Assembly: GCA_018606645.1 (NCBI GenBank)
Contig: JAGVRI010000002.1
Location: 248,001-312,000, forward strand
Length of the DNA stretch: 64,000 nucleotides
Source: Chloroflexota bacterium
GTDB taxonomy: Bacteria > Chloroflexota > Anaerolineae > JAAYZQ01
Direction: 5' to 3'
Shown here: piece after piece, positions 42,471-51,067 of the stretch
Layout of the letters: each line of letters begins with the position of its first letter
Position numbering within the stretch: the first letter of the stretch is position 1
The notes under the pieces: generated by a model
The model's database searches: none
Told to the model about the DNA's origin: nothing
Seen by the model: the letters and a program-made list of their open reading frames with translations, nothing else
Program-made: the position numbers and the translations under genes

Positions 42471-44927
42471 ATGAGGAAACAGATAGTCCTTCTGCTGCTT
42501 CTCACCATCCTCACCGCCTGTCAGAGTACCCTGGAAGGGGGGATCGAGCAAACAGCCACGCCAGATCATGCCGTGACAGCGACCGTGGCGGCCCTGGAAA
42601 CCGAGAATGCGCGACTGGCCACCCAGGTGGCAACGCTGGCTACCTCGACACCGACCCCTGACCTGGGTAAAGTCGCGTATGTTCAGGGGGGTGACATCTG
42701 GGTCCGGGCTTTGCCTGACGGAGAACCCCAGCGGCTTACCTCCGATGGGCGCAACCGCGAGCCACGCTGGTCCCCGTCAGGTCAGTGGCTGGCTTTCCGA
42801 AAGGGAGAGTATCAGGTCTGGCTCATGCGCGGCGACGGCCATGATGCTCACCCTCTCAACGAGGGTACCACAGTGGGGGCGTTCGCCTGGGCACCGGGGG
42901 AGGATCGACTGGCCTACGTGTGGGGGGAGGAGGAGTTGCAGGCGATCGACGCCGAAGGCACGGACCCGGCCGTGCTGGTGCCTCAAAACCCGTCCGAGCG
43001 AATCGGCCCGATTGCCTGGAGCCCAGATGGTGCCTGGATCGCCTACGAATGGCGCCGGCAGGAACCCAAACAACCTCTGGTCTCTCAGGGCCTGAAGAAG
43101 GTCTCGGCAGATGGAGGAGCACCGATCGAACTCTATGTCAGCGGCGCACCAGAAAAGGGAGAAGCTCTTTTGGCCGGGTGGAGCGGAGACGGGCGTTTCC
43201 TCCTCTTCTGGCAGGGCGACATGCTGTCTGCCTCGATCCTCGCCGATGGTGTGCCCCTGTACGCTCTGCCGGCCGAGGGCGGCACGCCATTGCGGCTGGA
43301 TGACGCGGTCCTGTCCTACCCCGACTTTGTTGCTTCGCAGCCGGCCGGCGGGAGGCAGGTAGCAGTCATTGCTGGAGCCTATCGCGCTGCCTGGATGCGC
43401 AAAGCCTTGCGAGTTATCACTCCTGCTAGCGGACAGGGCGAAGCCCTCACACCGCCAGACCAGGCAGTTTCCTCTCCTGCCTGGTCACCCGATGGGCAGC
43501 GCATTGCCTACGTAGCCATGCCCGATCAAGGGGATCTGGTCGGCGGAGAGCCGGCTCACCAGGCTTTGATGCAACGCCGTTTGTGGATAGCGAATGTCGG
43601 TGGCGAGGCTCAGGCTCTACAGCTCACCGATGACCCGGCGTACCGTGACGAGCGTCCCTTCTGGTCAGCCGATGGAAGTCACATCCTCTTTGCACGCCTG
43701 AATGCCGAAAACCAGGCTTCGCTCTGGATCATCCCCGCCACTGGCGGCGATCCGCAGCAAGTGGCAGAAGAGTTGACACCAGCCCCGGAGTGGTTTGGCT
43801 ATTATGGCCACATTGACTGGGACGGCCTCTTTGACTGGTGGCGCGGACATGCGGTGCATGAGCTGCGGCCTGAAGCCACCGCTTCGCCTATAACCTCATC
43901 CAGAACTGGCCTACTTTATATCAGAGAGGACACGGTTTGCTTGCTCGGTGAAAGCGGTGAGCAGCCGATTGGCCCGCTGCCCGCGGAGGCTGGGTACCTG
44001 GCCCTCGGCCCTCGCCACCTGGCCTATATTGTGGATAACCAAATCCAGACCCTCAGCCTGTCCGATAGGACCACGCGCACCCTTCTCGAGTTCCCTGACC
44101 GCGCCGGCCAGGACTTTTGCCTGCGCTGGTCGAATGATGGTTCGACTCTGGCCTATGCCGTCGCCTGGAACGAAGCAAACGGCTCGCGCACGGTGGAACT
44201 GGGGATCACCGATGGGTACCGGCAACAGGTATTGGACACCATAGAGGCTCGGCCCGCCGGGCCGACGCCAACGCCGCCGTCTATGCCTCCCATTCCACCC
44301 GAACCGGGCTTTGCCAACCTGCACATCCTGGGTCTCGACCGCGGAGACGGTCGCTTGCTGGTGATGCCCGTGGGCGGGCAGGAACGTTTGGGCTGGCTGG
44401 GTACCTACGACTTGCGCCAGGATCAGTCCCTGCAAAAGCAACTTTGGCCGACAGCCGTCGTCCCGCCCCTGATTCCGGTTCTCTCACCAGACCTGAACCT
44501 CCTGGCCGCTGCTCAGCCAGGCACGTTGCAAATCTATCGGGCGGACGAGATCGGCGCCGATTGGCGATACGTGGAGTTGCCGGAGGAGACGCACGCTACG
44601 TGGCTCTCCTGGTCACCCGACAGTCAGCGCCTCGCCTATTTGCTGAATGAAGGTGCGTCTCCTGGCCTGGACGTCAGTCCCACCCTTGGCCTTTGGCTTT
44701 GGGAAGCCGAGAGCGGAGAACCTCGCCTCTTGGCGCCGGTGAACAGTCCGGAGGCAGCCCTGCATGGTTGGACAGCCGACGGCAAGGCGGTAATCCTGCA
44801 GGCCCTGGACGGGATCAGTTTCCAGGTCACCGTCAGTCTGGTCGATGTGGCCACGGGCCAGGCGACGCCGCTCCCCGTGCCCGGGGCCAGCCGCGTGCTG
44901 GGCTGGATGGGCAGTCTTGCCCCATGA
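42471..44927 (+). CDS. TolB/WD40-like beta-propeller lipoprotein
   Basis: Lipobox LLTILTACQS; repeated PD40 motifs (REPRWSPSGQWLAF, SSPAWSPDGQRIAYVA). Confidence 0.85.
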   Translation: MRKQIVLLLLLTILTACQSTLEGGIEQTATPDHAVTATVAALETENARLATQVATLATSTPTPDLGKVAYVQGGDIWVRALPDGEPQRLTSDGRNREPRWSPSGQWLAFRKGEYQVWLMRGDGHDAHPLNEGTTVGAFAWAPGEDRLAYVWGEEELQAIDAEGTDPAVLVPQNPSERIGPIAWSPDGAWIAYEWRRQEPKQPLVSQGLKKVSADGGAPIELYVSGAPEKGEALLAGWSGDGRFLLFWQGDMLSASILADGVPLYALPAEGGTPLRLDDAVLSYPDFVASQPAGGRQVAVIAGAYRAAWMRKALRVITPASGQGEALTPPDQAVSSPAWSPDGQRIAYVAMPDQGDLVGGEPAHQALMQRRLWIANVGGEAQALQLTDDPAYRDERPFWSADGSHILFARLNAENQASLWIIPATGGDPQQVAEELTPAPEWFGYYGHIDWDGLFDWWRGHAVHELRPEATASPITSSRTGLLYIREDTVCLLGESGEQPIGPLPAEAGYLALGPRHLAYIVDNQIQTLSLSDRTTRTLLEFPDRAGQDFCLRWSNDGSTLAYAVAWNEANGSRTVELGITDGYRQQVLDTIEARPAGPTPTPPSMPPIPPEPGFANLHILGLDRGDGRLLVMPVGGQERLGWLGTYDLRQDQSLQKQLWPTAVVPPLIPVLSPDLNLLAAAQPGTLQIYRADEIGADWRYVELPEETHATWLSWSPDSQRLAYLLNEGASPGLDVSPTLGLWLWEAESGEPRLLAPVNSPEAALHGWTADGKAVILQALDGISFQVTVSLVDVATGQATPLPVPGASRVLGWMGSLAP

Positions 44928-45094
44928 GGGCGCAGCTTAACCCAAACGCCGGGCTTGTCCAACAACCTTGCCGCAACGGAGCGGCGTAGATCGATGCCGA
45001 TGGGCGCAGCACTGCTGCGCCCATCAACTCCCCCCACCCGTCATCCCCACGCAATCCCAGGTGGAACGAATTCCGGCTCCCTTGCGTCTTATGA

Positions 45095-45262
45095 AAAAGA
45101 AGCAAGCCATGTCCCGTGGGGCACCACGATGGATAAAGATATCTGGAGGCCGGCGGCTGAAGCTAGCCCGTGGGGCCGGCGCGGGCAAATCTCACCTGAT
45201 CCTGCTGGCCCCCTTCCCCTCTCCGCGTGTGGGGAGGGGAAGGGGGATGGAGTGGGGTCAAG
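45095..45262 (-). repeat. Composite intergenic repeat (hairpin P4 plus module B), inverted orientation
   Basis: CCATGTCCCGTGGGGCACCACGATGGATAAAGATATCTGGAGGCCGGCGGCTGAAGC ... CCCCCTTCCCCTCTCCGCGTGTGGGGAGGGGAAGGGGG. Confidence 0.75.
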
Positions 45263-45289
45263 GATAACCAATTGTAAGGAGGAGAGAGC

Positions 45290-48200
45290 ATGTCACGCCC
45301 AAGAACCTGGATCGCCCTGGCCCTCGTCACCCTGATCGTCCTGATTACCTGTGGCCTGGTCAGCAGCATCTGGGTTGCCTTCCGTCTACCTCAGCAGATG
45401 GGGACGCAAGAGACCTTGGTTCTGGGGTCCAGCCTCCTCATCCCCGGCGCCCCAGGCGCATTGCATGTCCGGGTCCAACGCCACGATACCGCCGCCCCGA
45501 TCGCCGGCGCCAGGGTCCAGGTCTCGTTACAGCCTGAGGATGGCGAAAAGGCACAGATTCTCTACACCGGCACCACCGCCGCCGACGGGCACGTAGCCGC
45601 CCAGTTCACCGTCCCCGAGGTGGCCAATCCCAGCCAGCGCCTGATCGTCGAAACCTGGTCTGATTGGGGGCACGATAGCCTGGAACAAACGGTCACGATC
45701 CGGCGCACGTACAAGATCCTGATCACCACGGACAAACCGATCTACCAGCCCGGCCAGTCGATCCTGATCCGCGCCCTGGCCCTGGGTGCGTTTGACCGCC
45801 GTCCGGCGGCCAACGCCCCGGTAGAGGTCACGGTGGCGGATGCCAAAGGCAACAAAGTCTTTCGCCAGACGGCGACGACCTCCGCATATGGCATCGCCTC
45901 CTGGACTTTTCCCCTGGCCGATCAAGTGAACGAAGGCAACTACAAGATCACCGCCACCCTGGCCGACACGACCTCGGAAAAGACGGTGGCCGTTCGATCC
46001 TATGTCCTGCCCAAATTCAAGGTCAGCGCTGTGACCGATGATACGTTCTACCGGCCGGGTCAGCGGGTGACCGGACGGGTCGAGGCCGCTTATTTCTTTG
46101 GCAAGCCGGTGGACGGCGGCCAGGTGCAGCTCACCGGCTGGGTGTACGACGTCGAACGGCGGCAGGTGATGGACCTGCAGGGAACGACCGACGCTCACGG
46201 CCAATTCGCCTTCGAGTTCAACCTGCCCGAGTACCTGGTCGGCGCCGCCGAGGCCGGCGTCGCCGATTTCATCCTGGAAGTGGCGGTCACCGACGGAGCG
46301 GCCCACACCGAGCAGGTCAGCCTCCGCATCCCGGTGGCTCAGCAAGGCATCGTCATCGAGGCCGTTCCGGAAAGCGGAGAACTCAAGCCCGGTCTGGAAA
46401 ACATCCTCTATCTGCTGACCGCCTATCCGGACGGCACGCCAGCCGAATGCGACCTGACGGTGAACATCAATAACCAGCCGTACTCGGCCCACACCGGGCC
46501 GTATGGCCTGGGCGAACTCCGACTGACCCCCGACAGCCCCTACGCCGAAGTGCACCTGACGGCCCGCGACCGCCTGGGCCACACCGGTGAGGCAGATCTG
46601 TTCATCGAGGGCCAATATTGGGGGTTCCAAGTCCTGCTCCGCCCCGAGCGGGCCACCTACCGCGTCGGCGAGACGATGAATCTGGAAGTGTTGAGCACCG
46701 AATCCAGCGGCTCGGTCTTTCTGGATATCACCCGCGAGGGACAGACCCTCTCCACCCGCGCCCTGGAGATCCAGAACGGGCGCGCCTCGGCGGCGGTGGA
46801 CCTGACCCCCGACCTGTACGGGACGCTGACCCTCCATGCCTACCGGCCTGTGCTCTCTGGCGAGATCGTCCGCGATACCCGTCTGGTCGTGGTGGACGCG
46901 CCAGTGGACCTAGCGCTCCGCACCCAACTAGACCGGGAGGTGTACCGCCCGGGAGAAACGGCGAAGCTGCAGATCGATGTCGTGGGGCCAGACGGCCAGG
47001 GGGTCCAGTCCGCGTTGGGGTTGGCCATCGTGGACGAATCGGTGTTTGCCCTCCAGGAGCAGGACCCCGGCTTTGCCCGGCTTTATTTCCTGTTGGAGAA
47101 GGAGCTGCTGGAGCCCAAGTTTGACCTTCATGGGCTCTCCTTCCCCGAACTGCTGGCGAGCGCCGAAGACACACAACTCCGCCAGGCCAGGGATGTCGCC
47201 GCCAAAGCCTCGCTGGCCAGCGTCCCCGAATCGCCCTTTGGCCTCCGCGCCAACTCCCGGGAACTCAAGTACCGGATGGCCCAGGAGCGTCAGAGCCGTC
47301 TATTGAATGGACTGGTGCAGGTCACATACCCCGTCTTGTTGCTGATCCCGGTCATCGCCTTGGTCGCCCTGGGCTACAGCCTGTGGCGAGAGCGGGTGCT
47401 GGGCCGATCGCTGGCTGTCGGGTTCGGCCTGCCCCTTCTACTGCTGGGCTGGTTCGCTCTCGTCCTGTTTCTAATCCCCCTGCCGAACGCCCCGTGGGCG
47501 CAGACCCCCGGGGACAAGCTGTCATACCTGCTCGACTCGGCTGGCCCAGTCCTTCTCTGTGTCGGCGGACCGTTGATCCTGGGCGGATTGGTCGGCAGCG
47601 TGGGCCTGGTCGTGCGTGCGATCCGGAAGCGGGAACGACCGCTGGGCCTCGCCCTGCTGATGCTGGCCTGGTACGCCATCCTGCTGCCGCTGTTCACCTT
47701 CGTCCTGTTCCAGAGTGGACAGGGTGAACCGAGGCCGGCGGCGGCCATCGCTTTTGTGGTCACCTACTTGCTGTTGTCTTTTGCCTTTGCCATTCGCGCT
47801 GCCGGCTTTGCTTTTCAGCGTCAGGGGTGGGCCATGGTCGCTGCGGCCTGCACCGCCCTCCTGGCTCTCTTTGTGGTGATCGGTCCTGTTCTGGCCGTTA
47901 CGGCAGGAGCGCTGCCATTTGCTGCCGGGGCACCCGCTCCCATTGGTTTGGGTGAGGAACGGGACGAGTTTGACCTGGCGATGCCTGCCATGGAACTGCC
48001 CAAAGCAGCCGTGCCCACCCAGGTCCCCGCCCAGCCGTCGGCCGAAGGCCAGGCCCCAGCTCAGGAAGCACCGCTCCTGCGCCAGTTCTTCCCGGAGACC
48101 ATGTATTGGAACCCGGAGGCGGTCACCGATCCCGGCGGCCACTGGCAGACCGATCTCCCACTGGCCCATACCATCACCACCTGGCGGCTGACCGCCTTGG

Positions 48201-50218
48201 CCAGCGCGCAAGACGGTCGTCTGGGCGCGACCACCGAACCGATCCGCGTCTTTCAGGACTTTTTTGTAGATATTGACCTCCCCCTGGCCCTCACCCAGGG
48301 CGATGAGGTGTCCATGCCCGTGGCGGTGTACAACTACCTGGACACCAGCCAGCGAGTCCAGTTATCGCTGGAAGCGCAGGACTGGTTCAAGCTCCTGGGC
48401 GAACCAACCCAGATCGTGGAAGTGGCGCCGGGCGATGTGACCGTGGTCTATTTCCCCATCCGGGTGATCGCCACTCAGGGCCGCTTCCGACCGGTGGTGA
48501 CCGCCATCGGCGAGAAGATGAGCGACGCGACGACCCTGCGCCACGACGTCCAGATCGTGCCCAACGGCAAACGATTCGATCACACCTTTTCCGATCGCCT
48601 GGAGCATGACCTGGAGCAGACGGTCACCATCCCCAAAGAGGCCATCCCTGGCACATCGCAGATCTATGTCAAAATCTACCCTGGTATCCTGAGCCAGGTG
48701 GTGGAGGGCCTGGATGCCCTGTTGCGCATGCCCTTCGGCTGTTTCGAGCAGACGAGCTCTACCACCTACCCTAACGTCCTGGTGCTGGACTATCTGAAGA
48801 CAACTCAGCAATCCAGCCCTGAAGTGCAAATGAAAGCCGAGCAGTATATCAATCTGGGGTACCAGCGGCTCACCACCTTTGAGGTGCCGGGCGGCGGGTT
48901 CTCCCTCTTTGGGCAGGCGCCAGCGGACCGGATGCTGACCGCCTACGGGCTGATGGAATTCACCGACATGGCTCGCGTCCACCCCGTGGATGAGGCCATG
49001 CTGACCCGCGCCGCCCAATGGCTCCTCTCCCAGCAACAGAGCGATGGCAGTTGGGAGAACGACCGGGGGTTGGTCCACGAATCGTCCTGGAGCAACCTGG
49101 GCAACGAGCGACTTCCGGTGACCGCCTACATCGTCTGGGCCTTGAGCGAAGCCGGGTACGGCGATGAATCCGGCGCCCAGAAGGGGTTGGACTATGTCCG
49201 CGAATTCTGGCAAGAGGCGGAAGATCCGTACGTACTGGCCCTGGTGGCGAACGCTCTGGCCGCTGCGGACCCTGAGGGCGGCGCCACCGAAGCCGCTCTG
49301 GACCGCCTGGCCGAACAGGCGATCCGCGAAGGAAATGGGGTCTACTGGAAGAGCAACATCGCCACCTTTATGGGCGCTACCGGTCAGACCGGCTCGATCG
49401 AGACCACCGCTCTGGCCGCCTATGCCTTTCTCCGGGCGGAACGGCACCCCGATCTGGCCAACCAGGCCCTCACCTATTTGATCCAGCAGAAGGATAGCTA
49501 CGGCACCTGGCATTCGACCCAGGCTACCATCCTCACCCTCAAGGCGCTGTTGCTCTCCGTTCGGAAGGGCGAAGAAGGCGCCCAGGCCACAGTCCGGGTC
49601 TGGCTGAACGGCGAAGAGGCCGATCCAATATCGATCGGACCGGAGAACGCCGATGTTGTCCACCTGGTGACCTTCAGCGAACCGCCGGTGCCCGGTGAGA
49701 ACAAACTCCGGATCACGCTCCAGGGCAAAGGCAATCTGATGTTCCAGATCAACAGCCGTTACTACCTGCCCTGGGACCGTGTCCCGGATCTGGTGTCCGA
49801 AAAGCCGCTGATGGACATTTCGGTCAACTATGACCGGACCCAACTGGCCGTCAACGACACCATCCAGGTCTCGGTCCATGTCGCCCTGGCCGAGGGGACG
49901 GCCCGACAGGCCATTATTGACCTGGGTATCCCGCCTGGCTTTGAGGTGCTCCAGGAAGACCTGGCTGACCTGGTCGCCCGCTACAGCGATCTGCCATCCG
50001 ATTATCCGGGGACCAGGTTCTCGCGCTTTGACCTGACCGGGCGGCAGATCATCGTCTATCTGGAGGGGCTGAAGGCCGGTCAGCCGTTCGATTTCGGCTA
50101 CCGCATCCGCGCCCGCTACCCGATCAAGGCCCAGACGCCCCCCAGCAGCGCCTACGATTATTACAGTCCAGAGGTGCAGGCCTTCTCCGCGCCCACCTCC
50201 CTCGAAGTCGTACCCTAG
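45290..50218 (+). CDS. Alpha-2-macroglobulin family protein with central multi-pass membrane segment
   Basis: MG-type domains (TDKPIYQPGQSILIRALAL), thioester motif GCFEQ (48737-48751), TED-like (LTAYGLMEFTDMA); about six hydrophobic helices at about 47298-47950. Confidence 0.9.
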   Translation: MSRPRTWIALALVTLIVLITCGLVSSIWVAFRLPQQMGTQETLVLGSSLLIPGAPGALHVRVQRHDTAAPIAGARVQVSLQPEDGEKAQILYTGTTAADGHVAAQFTVPEVANPSQRLIVETWSDWGHDSLEQTVTIRRTYKILITTDKPIYQPGQSILIRALALGAFDRRPAANAPVEVTVADAKGNKVFRQTATTSAYGIASWTFPLADQVNEGNYKITATLADTTSEKTVAVRSYVLPKFKVSAVTDDTFYRPGQRVTGRVEAAYFFGKPVDGGQVQLTGWVYDVERRQVMDLQGTTDAHGQFAFEFNLPEYLVGAAEAGVADFILEVAVTDGAAHTEQVSLRIPVAQQGIVIEAVPESGELKPGLENILYLLTAYPDGTPAECDLTVNINNQPYSAHTGPYGLGELRLTPDSPYAEVHLTARDRLGHTGEADLFIEGQYWGFQVLLRPERATYRVGETMNLEVLSTESSGSVFLDITREGQTLSTRALEIQNGRASAAVDLTPDLYGTLTLHAYRPVLSGEIVRDTRLVVVDAPVDLALRTQLDREVYRPGETAKLQIDVVGPDGQGVQSALGLAIVDESVFALQEQDPGFARLYFLLEKELLEPKFDLHGLSFPELLASAEDTQLRQARDVAAKASLASVPESPFGLRANSRELKYRMAQERQSRLLNGLVQVTYPVLLLIPVIALVALGYSLWRERVLGRSLAVGFGLPLLLLGWFALVLFLIPLPNAPWAQTPGDKLSYLLDSAGPVLLCVGGPLILGGLVGSVGLVVRAIRKRERPLGLALLMLAWYAILLPLFTFVLFQSGQGEPRPAAAIAFVVTYLLLSFAFAIRAAGFAFQRQGWAMVAAACTALLALFVVIGPVLAVTAGALPFAAGAPAPIGLGEERDEFDLAMPAMELPKAAVPTQVPAQPSAEGQAPAQEAPLLRQFFPETMYWNPEAVTDPGGHWQTDLPLAHTITTWRLTALASAQDGRLGATTEPIRVFQDFFVDIDLPLALTQGDEVSMPVAVYNYLDTSQRVQLSLEAQDWFKLLGEPTQIVEVAPGDVTVVYFPIRVIATQGRFRPVVTAIGEKMSDATTLRHDVQIVPNGKRFDHTFSDRLEHDLEQTVTIPKEAIPGTSQIYVKIYPGILSQVVEGLDALLRMPFGCFEQTSSTTYPNVLVLDYLKTTQQSSPEVQMKAEQYINLGYQRLTTFEVPGGGFSLFGQAPADRMLTAYGLMEFTDMARVHPVDEAMLTRAAQWLLSQQQSDGSWENDRGLVHESSWSNLGNERLPVTAYIVWALSEAGYGDESGAQKGLDYVREFWQEAEDPYVLALVANALAAADPEGGATEAALDRLAEQAIREGNGVYWKSNIATFMGATGQTGSIETTALAAYAFLRAERHPDLANQALTYLIQQKDSYGTWHSTQATILTLKALLLSVRKGEEGAQATVRVWLNGEEADPISIGPENADVVHLVTFSEPPVPGENKLRITLQGKGNLMFQINSRYYLPWDRVPDLVSEKPLMDISVNYDRTQLAVNDTIQVSVHVALAEGTARQAIIDLGIPPGFEVLQEDLADLVARYSDLPSDYPGTRFSRFDLTGRQIIVYLEGLKAGQPFDFGYRIRARYPIKAQTPPSSAYDYYSPEVQAFSAPTSLEVVP

Positions 50219-50232
50219 CGGTCATTCGGCAG

Positions 50233-50263
50233 CCCTCCCGCAGGTTCACCCCCTGCGGGAGGG
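50233..50263. terminator. Perfect 12-bp hairpin after A2M gene
   Basis: CCCTCCCGCAGG (50233-50244) / CCTGCGGGAGGG (50252-50263); same family as hairpins near 35355 and 40548. Confidence 0.5.
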
Positions 50264-50415
50264 CCGGTGCGAACATACCAAGAGCCTCAAACTGCCGCCC
50301 ATGGGACCGTTGTACTCGCCATTGATATCGTAAGGGGACGAGGCACTTCGCGTGACCACCTGTCGGTGGAATCGCCGCGAATGGGGCAGAAGCACCTGGG
50401 TTTATTACGTTGCTC

Positions 50416-50870
50416 CGTCGAAAATAGACCGCTCCCCGCACACGGGAGTCGAGGCTTTAGCCGGTGAACCGCCTGAAGGCTCCACTCCCCCACCCGCAGT
50501 CGCGCCCTCAGCCGCCGGCTCCTGGGCATTCTCATCCCTCGTGGCGCCCCTCACTGGGCATGACTCCTCCTCCATCGAAAATAGACCGCTCCCTGCACAC
50601 GGGAGTCGAGGCTTTAGCCGGGCCACCGCCTGAAGGCTCCACTCCCCCACCCGCAGTCGCGCCCTCCGCCGCCGGCTCCTGGGCATTTTCATCCCCCGTG
50701 GCGCCCTGCCGTGCATGGCAACCCCGTCGAAAATAGGTCGCTCCCCGCACACGGGAGTCGAGGCTTTAGCCGGTGAACCGCCTGAAGGCTCCACTCCCCC
50801 ACCGGGGTCGAGGCCTCAGCCGCCAGTCCCCCCGTATTTTCATCCATCGTGGCGCCCCGTCCGGGCTGGG
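50416..50870. repeat. Tandem array of three ~155-bp intergenic repeat units
   Basis: Units start CGTCGAAAATAG at 50416, CATCGAAAATAG at 50573, CGTCGAAAATAG at 50725; shared CACACGGGAGTCGAGGCTTTAGCCGG...CCGCCTGAAGGCTCCACTCCCCCACC. Confidence 0.92.
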
Positions 50871-51067
50871 CGCGACCTGGCTCGTGCCACCCACCCTTGC
50901 GGTGCGACCGAGGTTCGGAGATAATGGCAGATAAGGGCTGGCGATTCATCAAAATCTTCCTTACGACCTCTTACCCAGCCTGTCCAAGTATGCCGCCCAA
51001 CGGTGGCGGCTGAGCCGACGCCGCCTGCGGCGGCAAGGCTCAGCCGCATGTTGAGCAGCCCTTCTGG

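Noticed and set aside
48362-49879. 505-aa and other long antisense ORFs within the A2M gene
   Set aside because: Antisense codon-bias artefacts.
50287-50952. Overlapping ORFs with recurring LKPRLPCAGSGLFS / SIENRPLPAHGSRGFSR
   Set aside because: They translate the tandem intergenic repeat on both strands; not credible proteins.
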